Source: Bacteroidales bacterium
GTDB taxonomy: Bacteria > Bacteroidota > Bacteroidia > Bacteroidales > M50B96
Direction: 5' to 3'
Length of the DNA stretch: 64,000 bases
Assembly (NCBI GenBank): GCA_021740905.1
Contig: JAIOYV010000002.1
Location: 1-64,000, forward strand
This document shows, piece by piece, positions 44,615-53,024 of this stretch; the stretch's first letter is position 1; every line of letters starts with the position of its first letter. Position numbers and translations under genes: made by a program. The notes under the pieces are model-generated. The model ran no database searches. It saw nothing but the letters and a program-made list of their open reading frames with translations, and had not been told where the DNA came from.

Positions 44615-45292
44615 TTAAAAAATCCCACTCGAATCAACAATAATATAAGACTGACCAAAAAAGTCCTCCCTGTCGAAATTCACTATTTCGTAGGCTTTCT
44701 CTTTATTGATTAGCGTACCCTTACGAATTCCCATGTAATCTCGAAAAGAAGAAAACTCCCAATCTTCCATCTTAGCAACCAAACCCGCTTTCCATGGATT
44801 TTGATGGATATATTGAAAACATTTAAAGGCATAGTCAATTCGCATATTGATACCATAATTTGTCTTGCTAAAAATAGGTCCTGTATTGTTTAAATACTTC
44901 AACTTCGAGTTTTGACGAAAAAGGCTGCCACTTCTTCCTTGCTGCCGATTAATGGCCTGGGTATAACTACTGAGCATAATCCGTAGGTTATGGCTAAATG
45001 GCGATTTGTCTGGCCTCGGTGCACCCGCCGGTGCAACTGCCGGTGCATCCGATTCTTTTTCGGTGGCACCGCTACAGTTATCCGTTGCTCCGCTCTGGTT
45101 AGCAGTGCCACCGCTTTGAGCGGTTGCTCGGGTAAGCAGAAAGTGAAAATGGTTCGGCATCAAACACCAGGCAAGGATATCGCAATGTGGGTAAAGATGC
45201 TTCCTCACTTTTTCAAGAAAAAAAATGTAGTTTGCCTTTTTATAAAATATCGGTACTTTATTATTGCCCTGATTGTACAGATGAATTAGCAT
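44615..45292 (-). CDS. REP-associated tyrosine transposase (RAYT, Y1_Tnp) with in-frame REP insert
   Basis: From the ATG at 45292 the protein has 225 residues. The N-terminus MLIHLYNQGNNKVPIFYKKA and ILAWCLMPNHFHFLL carry the HxH metal motif (H48, H50) of single-strand Y1 transposases. The predicted catalytic Tyr is in the helix SSYTQAINRQQGRSGSLF (about Y110). YIHQNPWKAGLVAKMEDWEF is the usual RAYT C-terminal signature. Between the two active-site elements (about residues 54-93) lies a low-complexity Ala/Gly/Ser/Thr-rich insert not expected in the family. Its DNA is a run of the same REP units that flank the gene. The frame is open throughout. An in-frame TTG at 45310 is a less likely start. 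Such proteins mobilise or process REP palindromes as single-stranded DNA. Confidence 0.88.
   Translation of the reverse strand: MLIHLYNQGNNKVPIFYKKANYIFFLEKVRKHLYPHCDILAWCLMPNHFHFLLTRATAQSGGTANQSGATDNCSGATEKESDAPAVAPAGAPRPDKSPFSHNLRIMLSSYTQAINRQQGRSGSLFRQNSKLKYLNNTGPIFSKTNYGINMRIDYAFKCFQYIHQNPWKAGLVAKMEDWEFSSFRDYMGIRKGTLINKEKAYEIVNFDREDFFGQSYIIVDSSGIF
45015..45133. repeat. REP-like units embedded in the RAYT coding sequence
   Basis: The stretch contains TCCGATTCTTTTTCGGTGGC followed by ACCGCTAC (45048-45075). This matches the flanking units ACCGATTTTTTTTCGGTGGC followed by ACGGCTAC (from 44445) and ACGACTAC (from 45355), all in the same orientation. GTGCCACCGCTTTGAGCGGT (45105-45124) matches GTGCCACAGCTTTGAGCTGT (45437-45456). 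Further GGTGC/GCACC palindromes lie at 45018-45047. Confidence 0.8.
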
Positions 45293-45340
45293 GGCTATTT
45301 GGTTTAGCAACCAAAGCTAATAATTTTTTATGACAAACGC

Positions 45341-45540
45341 GCCGCAACCGTGCCACCGATTTTTTTTCGGTGGCACGACTACTTTGCATCCAGTCTGGAA
45401 TTCCTGTGTCTATCTGGACTAGGATTTTTTATACCCGTGCCACAGCTTTGAGCTGTTGCACGATCACTTGGGGAAGTAAATCTGTGTTTCGGGTGAATAG
45501 CCGTGCCACGGAATAAGAATCCGTGGCACGGGAAGTCCGT
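45341..45540. repeat. REP-like palindrome array, 5' side of the RAYT gene
   Basis: Three hairpins are visible. CGTGCCACCGA (45349-45359) pairs with 45367-45377 around a T-tract. GTGCCACAGC pairs with GCTGTTGCAC around TTTGA (45437-45461, imperfect). A perfect 11-bp stem is CCGTGCCACGG (45501-45511) with 45521-45531 and loop AATAAGAAT. The last is preceded by GGGTGAATAG, as in the copies on the other side. It lies directly beside the stop codon of the large glycoside hydrolase-like gene and may also terminate it. Confidence 0.87.
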
Positions 45541-48500
45541 TTACTGTTTCACATAAATCAATATCTCGCCAATATTTGCACCATATTCTTCTTTCGATAT
45601 TTGTATATATCGTGTATTCACTTCAACTGCATGGCCATTCCAGCCATTGTAGCGTTTGCAACCATCCACAAAAAGACTGGTCCAGTTGCCAGGTTGGCCT
45701 GTCAGGACTCGAAGATTACCAGATTCGTTTTTATCAAAAATATATATGTAAGCAATATCGTATTCCTGTCCCAGGTCGATGTAGCAATTATACGGATACC
45801 CTGCAGGGATTGTCGGTGTCGACCAACTGGTTTGGGCTGAAAGTTCATTGCCCATCAAAGGGTCTCCAACAATTCCCTGTTCATCTACATAAGCTTCGAA
45901 TCCAGCATATCCCGATTCGTTAACGATCATGCTTGTATCAAGGGTAAGCATGCTAATGGTATTGTTCAAAGCAGGAAAGCCTGTTCCATTATTCACAGCC
46001 ACAAATATGGGTGTTTCAGAGACATCAACACTTGTTGTTCCACTATTTACGGTTAGTAGGGTTTCTTCTCCGTTTATATTTCCTTCTTGCAATTCAACCA
46101 GCATTGCACTGGTTTCATTAGTTGTTAATTGCAGGTTATAGCCTTGTACGCTTGTTTGATTGCTGGTAGGGCAATAAAGCGCATAAACCGCTTCGGTGGC
46201 TGTTTCATTCACAAACTTATAGATTTTTACCAACAAATTTCCCGATGAAATTTCTGATTCGAAGTGCATGCCGGCGAGGCGGTTTTTCATAGTGTACACA
46301 TAATACCACGATGGCTTGGGTGCACACAATGAATCTTTGGGGCCAATCAGGCCGCATGTCATGTACCGGGTCGGTGAATTGGCATCCACATCCTTTAGCA
46401 TGTACATCATGGCTTTGTCGACTTTCGCGGCAGCTAATGCTAGATATGACCGCACTATCCACTGTCCTTGCACCTCTTCCTGGCTAAAAGTGCCGATGGC
46501 AGGAGCTCGTTGAGGTGAATTAGGGTGGGTATCGTAACCAAATTCCGAAATCCAGACTTCAACATTGGGCAAGTACCTGTTGCGGAAATCGACAAACTCT
46601 TCCAACCGTTCTTTCAAGCCATCATCTTCGGGCGAGATGCCCACATCACCAGCAAACTGTTCGCCACCATTATTACTGTAATGATGCACGTTGATGACAT
46701 CCCAGGGAAAATCCCCGTTCCGGTAATGGTCGCTCCACAATTTCATTGCCTTGATATAGTCCAACTTAGGTTCGGCAATACCACCCATTACGAATAGGGT
46801 AGAGGAGTCAGCATTTTTAACCCCGACTGTATTGCCCAGCGTTCCCAGGTGACCATCGCAATCGGCACTCGACATGGCAGCATATTCGTAAGGAAGGAAG
46901 AAACCTCCGCGCCCTTTCCACCATTTATCTTGTTCGTTCCAGTTTTCAAAATAGTACAGCTTATTCAATCCTGACAGTGGCTGGATGCCCGATGCTACCT
47001 TCAAAAGATTGCTTGCAACATTGTTATTGCCATAACGTGCCCCAAACTGAAACATGTGGTCAGCATGTTCGATATATGATCCGGGTTGTAGGGGATCATC
47101 ATTCGCAGAAATTGGCTTATGTTCTAATTTCGAGTAGTCTCCCTCGGCCATCCATACAGTATTTCCCTGTAAATCCGGGCTACAAATAATCCCAAGATTA
47201 TTCATATTCTCGTAGAAATTATCGAAATCGAAACCAGTGCTGGGCGAATACCAGGCATTTTCGTTGTTTGGATAACCCGGATATGTGGGTGTGTAGTTTC
47301 CTTCTATCCACATCCAGGTGTGATATTCACGGACCATCCCACATGCATTGAGTCTCCCGATTGGATCGGTGGAAAAGGCATTCACCCCAATAAACTCTTC
47401 CATTACAGGTGGGGCAACGACAATTGGTTCGGGTATTGTGGTTTGGATATCGCTCAGTGCAGATCCATAGACAACAATTTCAGAAAAACGGCTGTATCGG
47501 TTGTGCAAAGTAACTCTGATGTAGCGGCTTTGTTGATCTACCTCATGGGCATTCCAGGTGTCCGAATTTAATAAACTGTCTTCGAAAGCAAGAGTCCAAT
47601 CGAATGGCTCACCTATTGAAATACTTACCGGACCTGGAATAGTATCGCTATTTCCATCAAAATCATCAAAAAGATAAATATCCGAAATATCATACATTGC
47701 CCCCAGGTCGATCAAGGCGCTACCCGGATAAAACCAATCGGCAACTTGCATGTCCCATCGATTTTCGACAGGGTTTCCAGCATTGTTCATCGGTTCACAA
47801 GCCTGGGCTTGTTCATCAACCAAGAGTGTAGCATCGCCCTGCACCCATTCATTCAGTACCATATCGCCTGTGAGAAATATTTTTTGGACAGGGCCGCCAA
47901 TATCTATTTTTGTTTCACCATAAGCCAAATTTGAAAGTGGCGAACGGTTTTCGAAATCGTCGTAAGCATAAAAAGCAAAATAGTAGGGTGTACGGGAATT
48001 AAGATCCAAAATAGTGACCGTTTGTTGTTGACCACCTTGCACCGGGTAAATGATCATAGTAACAGGTTGTGCCTCCAGAAAATTTCCTTCATTAATTGGA
48101 TGGCTGCTGTAGCGCATGTCGTAAAGTAGTGCCTGATCAGTCCAATTATCATCGCCGGGTGCTGTCCATGACAGGGTCAGGGAAGTTGTATCTTCTTGCG
48201 TAACCTCAAAATCTGTTACACCTGCCGGAGGGATAGTGTCGAAATTTCCGATGTAATAATCGTATCCATATACCACTATTTCCGAAGTGTTCGATGTAGG
48301 TGTCGACCTACCACAGCGCAAATATCGGGTAGTAGCCGAAACATTATGCTGATTCCATGTAAGGTAGCCCGTCAGCCCATCATTTACAAGGGGGAGCCAA
48401 TTGGTGGAATTTCCAAAATCGACTGAAAAATTACCCGATGCGTTTACATCGCGGAGAAATATTTTGGTCACATCAATGGGACTTCCTAAATCAATAATGG

Positions 48501-49995
48501 AATAACATGGATAAGGGACCGAACTGCTAAACCCGGTATTCCATGTGGTGAGAGGATTTCCACCTGTACTATTGGCAGGATCGCCGGCAAGCAATTGCTC
48601 GTCCAATAACATCCCAGCATCGCCATAACCTGAAATATTCATGATCATCCCTGCCGACAAGGAAATCTTTTCCTCTACAGGTACGGTTCCATCATCGTAG
48701 GCATAAAGCACTATTTCCGAAAATTTTGCCTCACGCTCGGTTAAGGTGAAGCGAAGGAAACGTGAGAATTTGTCAAATTCGTGCAGCTTCCATTGCTTGT
48801 AGGTTTTTAAGTTATCGGCAAAAAGAAAATGCCAACTACCTGGCTGACCGTACTCGACCACCAAATCACCCGAACTGTTCACATCGAAAAGATACATCTT
48901 TGTAATATGCTTCACCGATCCCAGGTCGATGTATGCACTCAAGGGATAAAGGGCGTGGTTGCTCCCTGGATACCATTCGCCAACCGGTTGATATGCAGTG
49001 GTGGCAGGGTCGCCACATAGCAATTGTTCATTTACCATTGTGGTGGCATCGCCCAAACCAGATGGATTTGTTACCATAAAAGGTTCGAGGACAAGACGGT
49101 ATTCGCCAATGAAGGCCGAGGAAGTGGTTGTCCCATCCACCATATTTGAAATCGGGGTGCATGAAACAGGTGCCCCATCAAATAAATTTGGGTTGACATT
49201 AGGGATATCGCCAACCACTTTCATAGCAAAATAATATGTCTTATCATCTTCCAAATTAGGGATTGTTATGGATTGGCTCATTCCCGCGATCCCTGGCGAG
49301 AAGGAAATGGGAAATGACGCATTGGAATAAAAGTTTTGATTGGTGATTAGCTGCGAGCTATATCGTAAATCGTAAGCAGTAATGTTCCCTATTTGGGTTC
49401 CCATGTCTACATCGGTCCAGCTAAGGGAGATGGTGCTTTCAGAAACGGAATCGACAGCCAGGTTGGTAATTGTGGGGACCGGAGGGGCTATATCCGTGGC
49501 ATAAATCACCACTTCGTTGAAATTCGATTGTGAGCCAACTTTAGTAAAGCGCACATATCTGGTGCTGCAACTCACAAAATGTTCCTGCCAATTTTTGTAC
49601 CTGTCGCAGGGCTCGGTAAAAAGATAAACCCAGCTTCCCGGTTCTCCATATTCTACAATCAAATCGCCCATTCCATTATAATCGTATATATAGATGCGCG
49701 ACAGATCGGTCACACTTCCTAAATCGATGTAAGCAGAGGCTGGGTAATTGGACGAATTATAGGCCGTGTACCATTTAGTAATAGGATGGCTGACAATTCC
49801 ACTAGCTGGATCGCCTGCAAGGATTTGCTCATCGACCATCATGCCGGCATCGCCAACCCCGGATTCGTTGGTAACCATCGAAGGGGTCAATGTAAACTTT
49901 GATTCTTGCGTTTGGCTTTGGGCAAAAAAAGATAGGCTAAAAAAGCCTATCAGGAACGAGATTCTTATTGAGTTGGAGAGTATGTGTTTTTCCAT
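45541..49995 (-). CDS. Secreted multidomain glycoside hydrolase-like protein (clan GH-A fold)
   Basis: The 1484-residue protein has a signal peptide (about 1-29, ending FFAQSQ). Five discoidin-like modules (about 35-170, 300-430, 440-580, 690-830, 1360-1484) each carry versions of GYGDAGMLLDEQLLAGDP, a YIDLGS strand and a WLP-type core. FN3 domains lie between modules 1 and 2 and between 3 and 4. A TIM-barrel-like domain spans about 850-1260. In it YFENWNEQDKWWKG offers an acid/base Glu after Asn and VWISEFGYD the nucleophile Glu, the clan GH-A pattern. The substrate is unknown. There is no T9SS sorting domain: the C-terminus is the last discoidin module (GANIGEILIYVKQ). It follows the small CBM-like T9SS gene on the same strand, 48 bases apart. 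Confidence 0.87.
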   Translation of the reverse strand: MEKHILSNSIRISFLIGFFSLSFFAQSQTQESKFTLTPSMVTNESGVGDAGMMVDEQILAGDPASGIVSHPITKWYTAYNSSNYPASAYIDLGSVTDLSRIYIYDYNGMGDLIVEYGEPGSWVYLFTEPCDRYKNWQEHFVSCSTRYVRFTKVGSQSNFNEVVIYATDIAPPVPTITNLAVDSVSESTISLSWTDVDMGTQIGNITAYDLRYSSQLITNQNFYSNASFPISFSPGIAGMSQSITIPNLEDDKTYYFAMKVVGDIPNVNPNLFDGAPVSCTPISNMVDGTTTSSAFIGEYRLVLEPFMVTNPSGLGDATTMVNEQLLCGDPATTAYQPVGEWYPGSNHALYPLSAYIDLGSVKHITKMYLFDVNSSGDLVVEYGQPGSWHFLFADNLKTYKQWKLHEFDKFSRFLRFTLTEREAKFSEIVLYAYDDGTVPVEEKISLSAGMIMNISGYGDAGMLLDEQLLAGDPANSTGGNPLTTWNTGFSSSVPYPCYSIIDLGSPIDVTKIFLRDVNASGNFSVDFGNSTNWLPLVNDGLTGYLTWNQHNVSATTRYLRCGRSTPTSNTSEIVVYGYDYYIGNFDTIPPAGVTDFEVTQEDTTSLTLSWTAPGDDNWTDQALLYDMRYSSHPINEGNFLEAQPVTMIIYPVQGGQQQTVTILDLNSRTPYYFAFYAYDDFENRSPLSNLAYGETKIDIGGPVQKIFLTGDMVLNEWVQGDATLLVDEQAQACEPMNNAGNPVENRWDMQVADWFYPGSALIDLGAMYDISDIYLFDDFDGNSDTIPGPVSISIGEPFDWTLAFEDSLLNSDTWNAHEVDQQSRYIRVTLHNRYSRFSEIVVYGSALSDIQTTIPEPIVVAPPVMEEFIGVNAFSTDPIGRLNACGMVREYHTWMWIEGNYTPTYPGYPNNENAWYSPSTGFDFDNFYENMNNLGIICSPDLQGNTVWMAEGDYSKLEHKPISANDDPLQPGSYIEHADHMFQFGARYGNNNVASNLLKVASGIQPLSGLNKLYYFENWNEQDKWWKGRGGFFLPYEYAAMSSADCDGHLGTLGNTVGVKNADSSTLFVMGGIAEPKLDYIKAMKLWSDHYRNGDFPWDVINVHHYSNNGGEQFAGDVGISPEDDGLKERLEEFVDFRNRYLPNVEVWISEFGYDTHPNSPQRAPAIGTFSQEEVQGQWIVRSYLALAAAKVDKAMMYMLKDVDANSPTRYMTCGLIGPKDSLCAPKPSWYYVYTMKNRLAGMHFESEISSGNLLVKIYKFVNETATEAVYALYCPTSNQTSVQGYNLQLTTNETSAMLVELQEGNINGEETLLTVNSGTTSVDVSETPIFVAVNNGTGFPALNNTISMLTLDTSMIVNESGYAGFEAYVDEQGIVGDPLMGNELSAQTSWSTPTIPAGYPYNCYIDLGQEYDIAYIYIFDKNESGNLRVLTGQPGNWTSLFVDGCKRYNGWNGHAVEVNTRYIQISKEEYGANIGEILIYVKQ

Positions 49996-50043
49996 ATTAT
50001 GGGATATTTATATTTGTCTAATATGTGTTGACCGGAGATTGAA

Positions 50044-50796
50044 TTAATTTACATAGAAACGGTTTGATAAGGCGTTGCTTTGTCCAATCAGGTTTAGAAG
50101 GTATGTCCCAGCCCTTAGTTTGGAAATATCAACAATGGCAATTTTTCCGTATGAATCAAATACCTGGGTTTCGAATACCTCACGGCCAGTAATATCGAAG
50201 ATTATTACTTTTCCTTCGAAATTGTCGGGCAATTCGATGTTTATTTTGTCGGTGGCCGGATTAGGGTAAAGGAATATTTCAGGTAAAATTTCACTTGGAC
50301 TTGAAATATCTTCTTTTTCAGGTGCAGAAAACTGAATATTTTTGATCATCATTTCGCCGTTGTGGTTTTGACCTGGATTTACGTAGAATATAAGGTAAGG
50401 TTGGGATGTTACATTAAAATTTGATATAGCCCCTGAGAAATTGAAAACCAGTTCCTGGTATTCATCATTGCCTTCAATCGTAAAACTTATTGCTGAGCCT
50501 CCCTCAAAAATGGTTTCACCATCGCTCAATTCGACCCTTAATACCAGGTCTTCGTAAGATTTTACATGAATACGGCAGATTGGATTATTGAAAAAGTCTT
50601 CGTTGGCAAGGCTAAAAGTAAAGCCTTCCCATGGCAGCTTTTGCATGCTGACAACAATCTCTTGGTCGATTTGCTCGAAAGCAAAATGGGAATTCCCGAA
50701 TAGTTGGTCGATAACAGCGGAGTGTCCATCTTTCGAAGCAAAAGAATAGAAGCTGAAAAGAGAAAGCAAAAGGATTGAAGTCGTCAGTTTTTTCAT
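50044..50796 (-). CDS. Small T9SS protein with carbohydrate-binding-like domain
   Basis: From the ATG at 50796 the protein has 250 residues, starting MKKLTTSILLLSLFSFYSFA (signal peptide). An ATG at 50829 would add 11 polar residues and is less likely. A galactose-binding-like beta sandwich spans about 30-165 (LPWEGFTFSLANEDFFNN, HVKSYEDLVLRVELSDGE, YLIFYVNPGQNHNGEMMIKN), followed by a T9SS type A sorting domain (IFLYPNPATDKINIEL, IIFDITGREVFETQ, LRAGTYLLNLIG). It is encoded just before the 1484-residue hydrolase-like gene, with which it is probably cotranscribed. It may bind the same glycan. Confidence 0.85.
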   Translation of the reverse strand: MKKLTTSILLLSLFSFYSFASKDGHSAVIDQLFGNSHFAFEQIDQEIVVSMQKLPWEGFTFSLANEDFFNNPICRIHVKSYEDLVLRVELSDGETIFEGGSAISFTIEGNDEYQELVFNFSGAISNFNVTSQPYLIFYVNPGQNHNGEMMIKNIQFSAPEKEDISSPSEILPEIFLYPNPATDKINIELPDNFEGKVIIFDITGREVFETQVFDSYGKIAIVDISKLRAGTYLLNLIGQSNALSNRFYVN

Positions 50797-51420
50797 AAAT
50801 TTAAGATCTTTTCTTTGTTCGTTCTTCATTTAAAAAAGTTTGTCGAATAAGGAGTTTAAAAATAACGATATTTATTGAAACATGACTAAAATCACACATA
50901 AAAAATGAAACTTTTTTCAAACAGATAATTTTGCTTTTTGACCAATTTCTAATGATTTGATTGTATGAGTTATGCACATTGTTAATAATTTGTTGGTCAA
51001 TGTATTGTATTTTGAATGTGGAGCTATTTGTCACCCAAAAATGAAAAATAATCCATCTTTTTTGTCGATTCATGGAAATTTGAGGGAATATAAAAGTCAT
51101 TTTTTTGCTTTTGAAATATAAAAACAAAAATGAAAGAATAGAAAATCAGTTTATATCAATAATAGGGAGATTATACAAGTTTATAGCATAAGTAAGCCCA
51201 TCATTTATTCATCCAAACTTTTGCATATAGGATACCTTTGCTCCATTGTTTCATCTTTCCTTCACGCTATAATATATTGTGTAGGGCGCTTTACACAAGA
51301 AATTATTTGCGCCCAGCCTAATCCTTGATTTGCTTTCTTAAAAATTTGCTTGTTTCTTTGCAAACTTTATCAACCGAGTGTTGTTTTGTAAAACATATAT
51401 AATTGTAAAAAAATTGAATT
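50797..51420. other. Long AT-rich intergenic region
   Basis: This stretch of 624 bases lies between divergent genes. Open frames here (for example 50801-51127 minus) are Phe/Ile/Lys-rich and look like chance. The left part presumably controls the CBM/hydrolase operon; a possible slyD promoter is at 51329-51360. TACCTTTG at 51234-51241 matches the -7 box but has no partner at the right distance. Confidence 0.4.
51329..51360 (+). promoter_or_regulatory. Candidate promoter of the SlyD-type isomerase gene
   Basis: TTTG (51329-51332) and TTTCTTTG (51353-51360) are 20 bases apart, matching TTTG-N19-21-TAnnTTTG with one mismatch. The expected start of transcription gives a leader of about 55 bases. 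Confidence 0.35.
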
Positions 51421-51966
51421 ATGGTAATTGAAAAAAACAAAGTAGTATCCTTAACATACGAATTACGGGCAAACGAAAAATCGAGCGAAATTGTTGAGAA
51501 AGTCAATGCTGACCGTCCTTTGGTTTTTCTGTATGGTAGCCAAAATATGCTACCCGCTTTCGAAGAACAATTGGGTGGCTTGAAGTGCGGCGATACCTTC
51601 GACTTTATGTTGACAGCAGAGCAAGGCTATGGCCCAATTGACGAAAGGGCAATCGTAGACCTGGGTAAAGATATTTTTATGTCGGATGGGCAGGAAAGGG
51701 ACGATTTACTGTTTGTTGGTAATATGATCCCGATGCGCGATTCGAACGGAAACCGTATGGACGGTAAAGTAATTGAGATTGGCGAAAGCACCGTGAAATT
51801 AGATTTTAACCACCCGATGGCTGGAAGCAGTCTTTTCTTTACAGGCGAAATAGTTGATATGCGTGAAGCAACCGAAGAAGAAATGCAACACGGACATATC
51901 CATGCCGAAGAAAGTGATTGTTCTGGTGGATGTTCACATTGTGGTGATGGACACGGAACGTGCTAA
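51421..51966 (+). CDS. FKBP-type peptidyl-prolyl isomerase, SlyD-like
   Basis: The 181-residue protein has the SlyD layout: MVIEKNKVVSLTYELR, then PLVFLYGSQNMLPAFEEQLG, the insert-in-flap region (about 75-125; EQGYGPIDERAIVDL), and FNHPMAGSSLFFTGEIVDMR. The tail HGHIHAEESDCSGGCSHCGD is rich in His and Cys, as in SlyD proteins that bind Ni(II) and other metals. It is a cytosolic chaperone and prolyl isomerase that may also handle metals. No hydrogenase or urease genes are nearby. It is followed by a bidirectional terminator. Confidence 0.92.
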   Translation: MVIEKNKVVSLTYELRANEKSSEIVEKVNADRPLVFLYGSQNMLPAFEEQLGGLKCGDTFDFMLTAEQGYGPIDERAIVDLGKDIFMSDGQERDDLLFVGNMIPMRDSNGNRMDGKVIEIGESTVKLDFNHPMAGSSLFFTGEIVDMREATEEEMQHGHIHAEESDCSGGCSHCGDGHGTC

Positions 51967-51986
51967 TAGCAGAATCTGAATCGAAT

Positions 51987-52015
51987 AAAAAAAGCAGCCA
52001 TGGGCTGCTTTTTTT
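51987..52015. terminator. Bidirectional terminator
   Basis: AGCAGCC (51993-51999), loop ATG, GGCTGCT (52003-52009), with an A-run before (51987-51993) and a T-run after (52009-52015). It can end both the isomerase gene and the convergent MerR gene. Confidence 0.9.
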
Positions 52016-52051
52016 ATTCGATCTATTTTTTATTGTCGTTGAAAATCTAAA

Positions 52052-52933
52052 TCAAAGTTTTTCAATCAAACTTATAAATTCATTCAAATTGGAGAACTTG
52101 CGTACACGTGGATAGGCCGATAAATCCATATCTTTTATCTGTAAGCCTGAAACAATGAATTCTGTTGTGGGGAATGCAACAAGCAACTCGGAGAGGTATT
52201 CGCTTACATTGCTAAATTTGAAAGAGGAAGTGAACGTAGTAATATAGTAATCACTTGCCAGCATTTCTGCCGACTCCTTCAAACTGGAAATAGGGACAGA
52301 TTGGCCAAAATAGGACACCCTATGTCCCTGTTTCTTTAACAAATAAGCATAAAATAACAAACCAATTTCATGCAATTCGCCTTCGGGAAGGAATAATGTA
52401 AAGTGCTTTCCATTTTTCTTTGACTGATTGATCTGGCTGTCTATAGCCACAATTATTTTCTGTCGTATCAAGTTGCTCACAAAATGTTCCTGGGCAGGGT
52501 TAATAATATTGGTTTGCCACAGAATTCCTGTTTTCTCAAGGAAAGGATAAATAACATTGCTTATGGTCTCCTCGATGCCCAGACGCAGAATTAAACCCGA
52601 AAACAGTTTCTCAAATTTCTCTTCATCTAAGTCGATCATGGCAAGTACCATGTTGTCTACATGGGTGTTCGGGTTGTTGGTTTCATCAAAAACCTCCATT
52701 ACCCGTTTATGCAAAAGGGCATCGTTGAAAAATGCCACTTTTGATATTTTATATCCAAAATTGTTTAGGATGGCGATGTTCAAAAGTTTCTTTAAATCTT
52801 CGTCGGTATAGTATCGGATGTTTGTATCGGTCCGGTCGGGTACAATAAACTTATACCTTTTCTCCCATATCCGGATTGTATGTGCCTTAATTCCAGATAA
52901 GTTCTCCAAGTCTTTAATCGAGTATCTTGCCAT
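52052..52933 (-). CDS. MerR-family regulator with CarH-like B12-binding domains
   Basis: The 293-residue protein has an N-terminal MerR winged helix (YSIKDLENLSGIKAHTIRIW, EKRYKFIVPDRTDTNIRYY), a helical bundle (about 85-175) and a Rossmann B12-binding domain (about 180-290). The helical bundle has WQTNIINPAQEH, the W-x9-EH motif of photosensory CarH/LitR proteins in which Trp and His contact adenosylcobalamin. The Rossmann part has ELHEIG, the E/D-x-H-x-x-G lower-ligand motif. Such regulators repress carotenoid or stress genes in the dark and release DNA when light breaks the Co-C bond. No carotenoid genes are in the window. The gene stands alone and may repress itself. Confidence 0.88.
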   Translation of the reverse strand: MARYSIKDLENLSGIKAHTIRIWEKRYKFIVPDRTDTNIRYYTDEDLKKLLNIAILNNFGYKISKVAFFNDALLHKRVMEVFDETNNPNTHVDNMVLAMIDLDEEKFEKLFSGLILRLGIEETISNVIYPFLEKTGILWQTNIINPAQEHFVSNLIRQKIIVAIDSQINQSKKNGKHFTLFLPEGELHEIGLLFYAYLLKKQGHRVSYFGQSVPISSLKESAEMLASDYYITTFTSSFKFSNVSEYLSELLVAFPTTEFIVSGLQIKDMDLSAYPRVRKFSNLNEFISLIEKL

Positions 52934-53024
52934 AATATTAGTTGTAATTACATATTAAAATAGAAACAATTCAAGTGCGATAATGTTCTATTTCAATGGT
53001 AGAACAAATACAAAATTGAATTTT

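Noticed and set aside
44438-45540. Considered as a CRISPR array or integron attC array
   Set aside because: Repeats are palindromic, irregularly spaced and tied to a RAYT gene; no integrase or cas gene is present.
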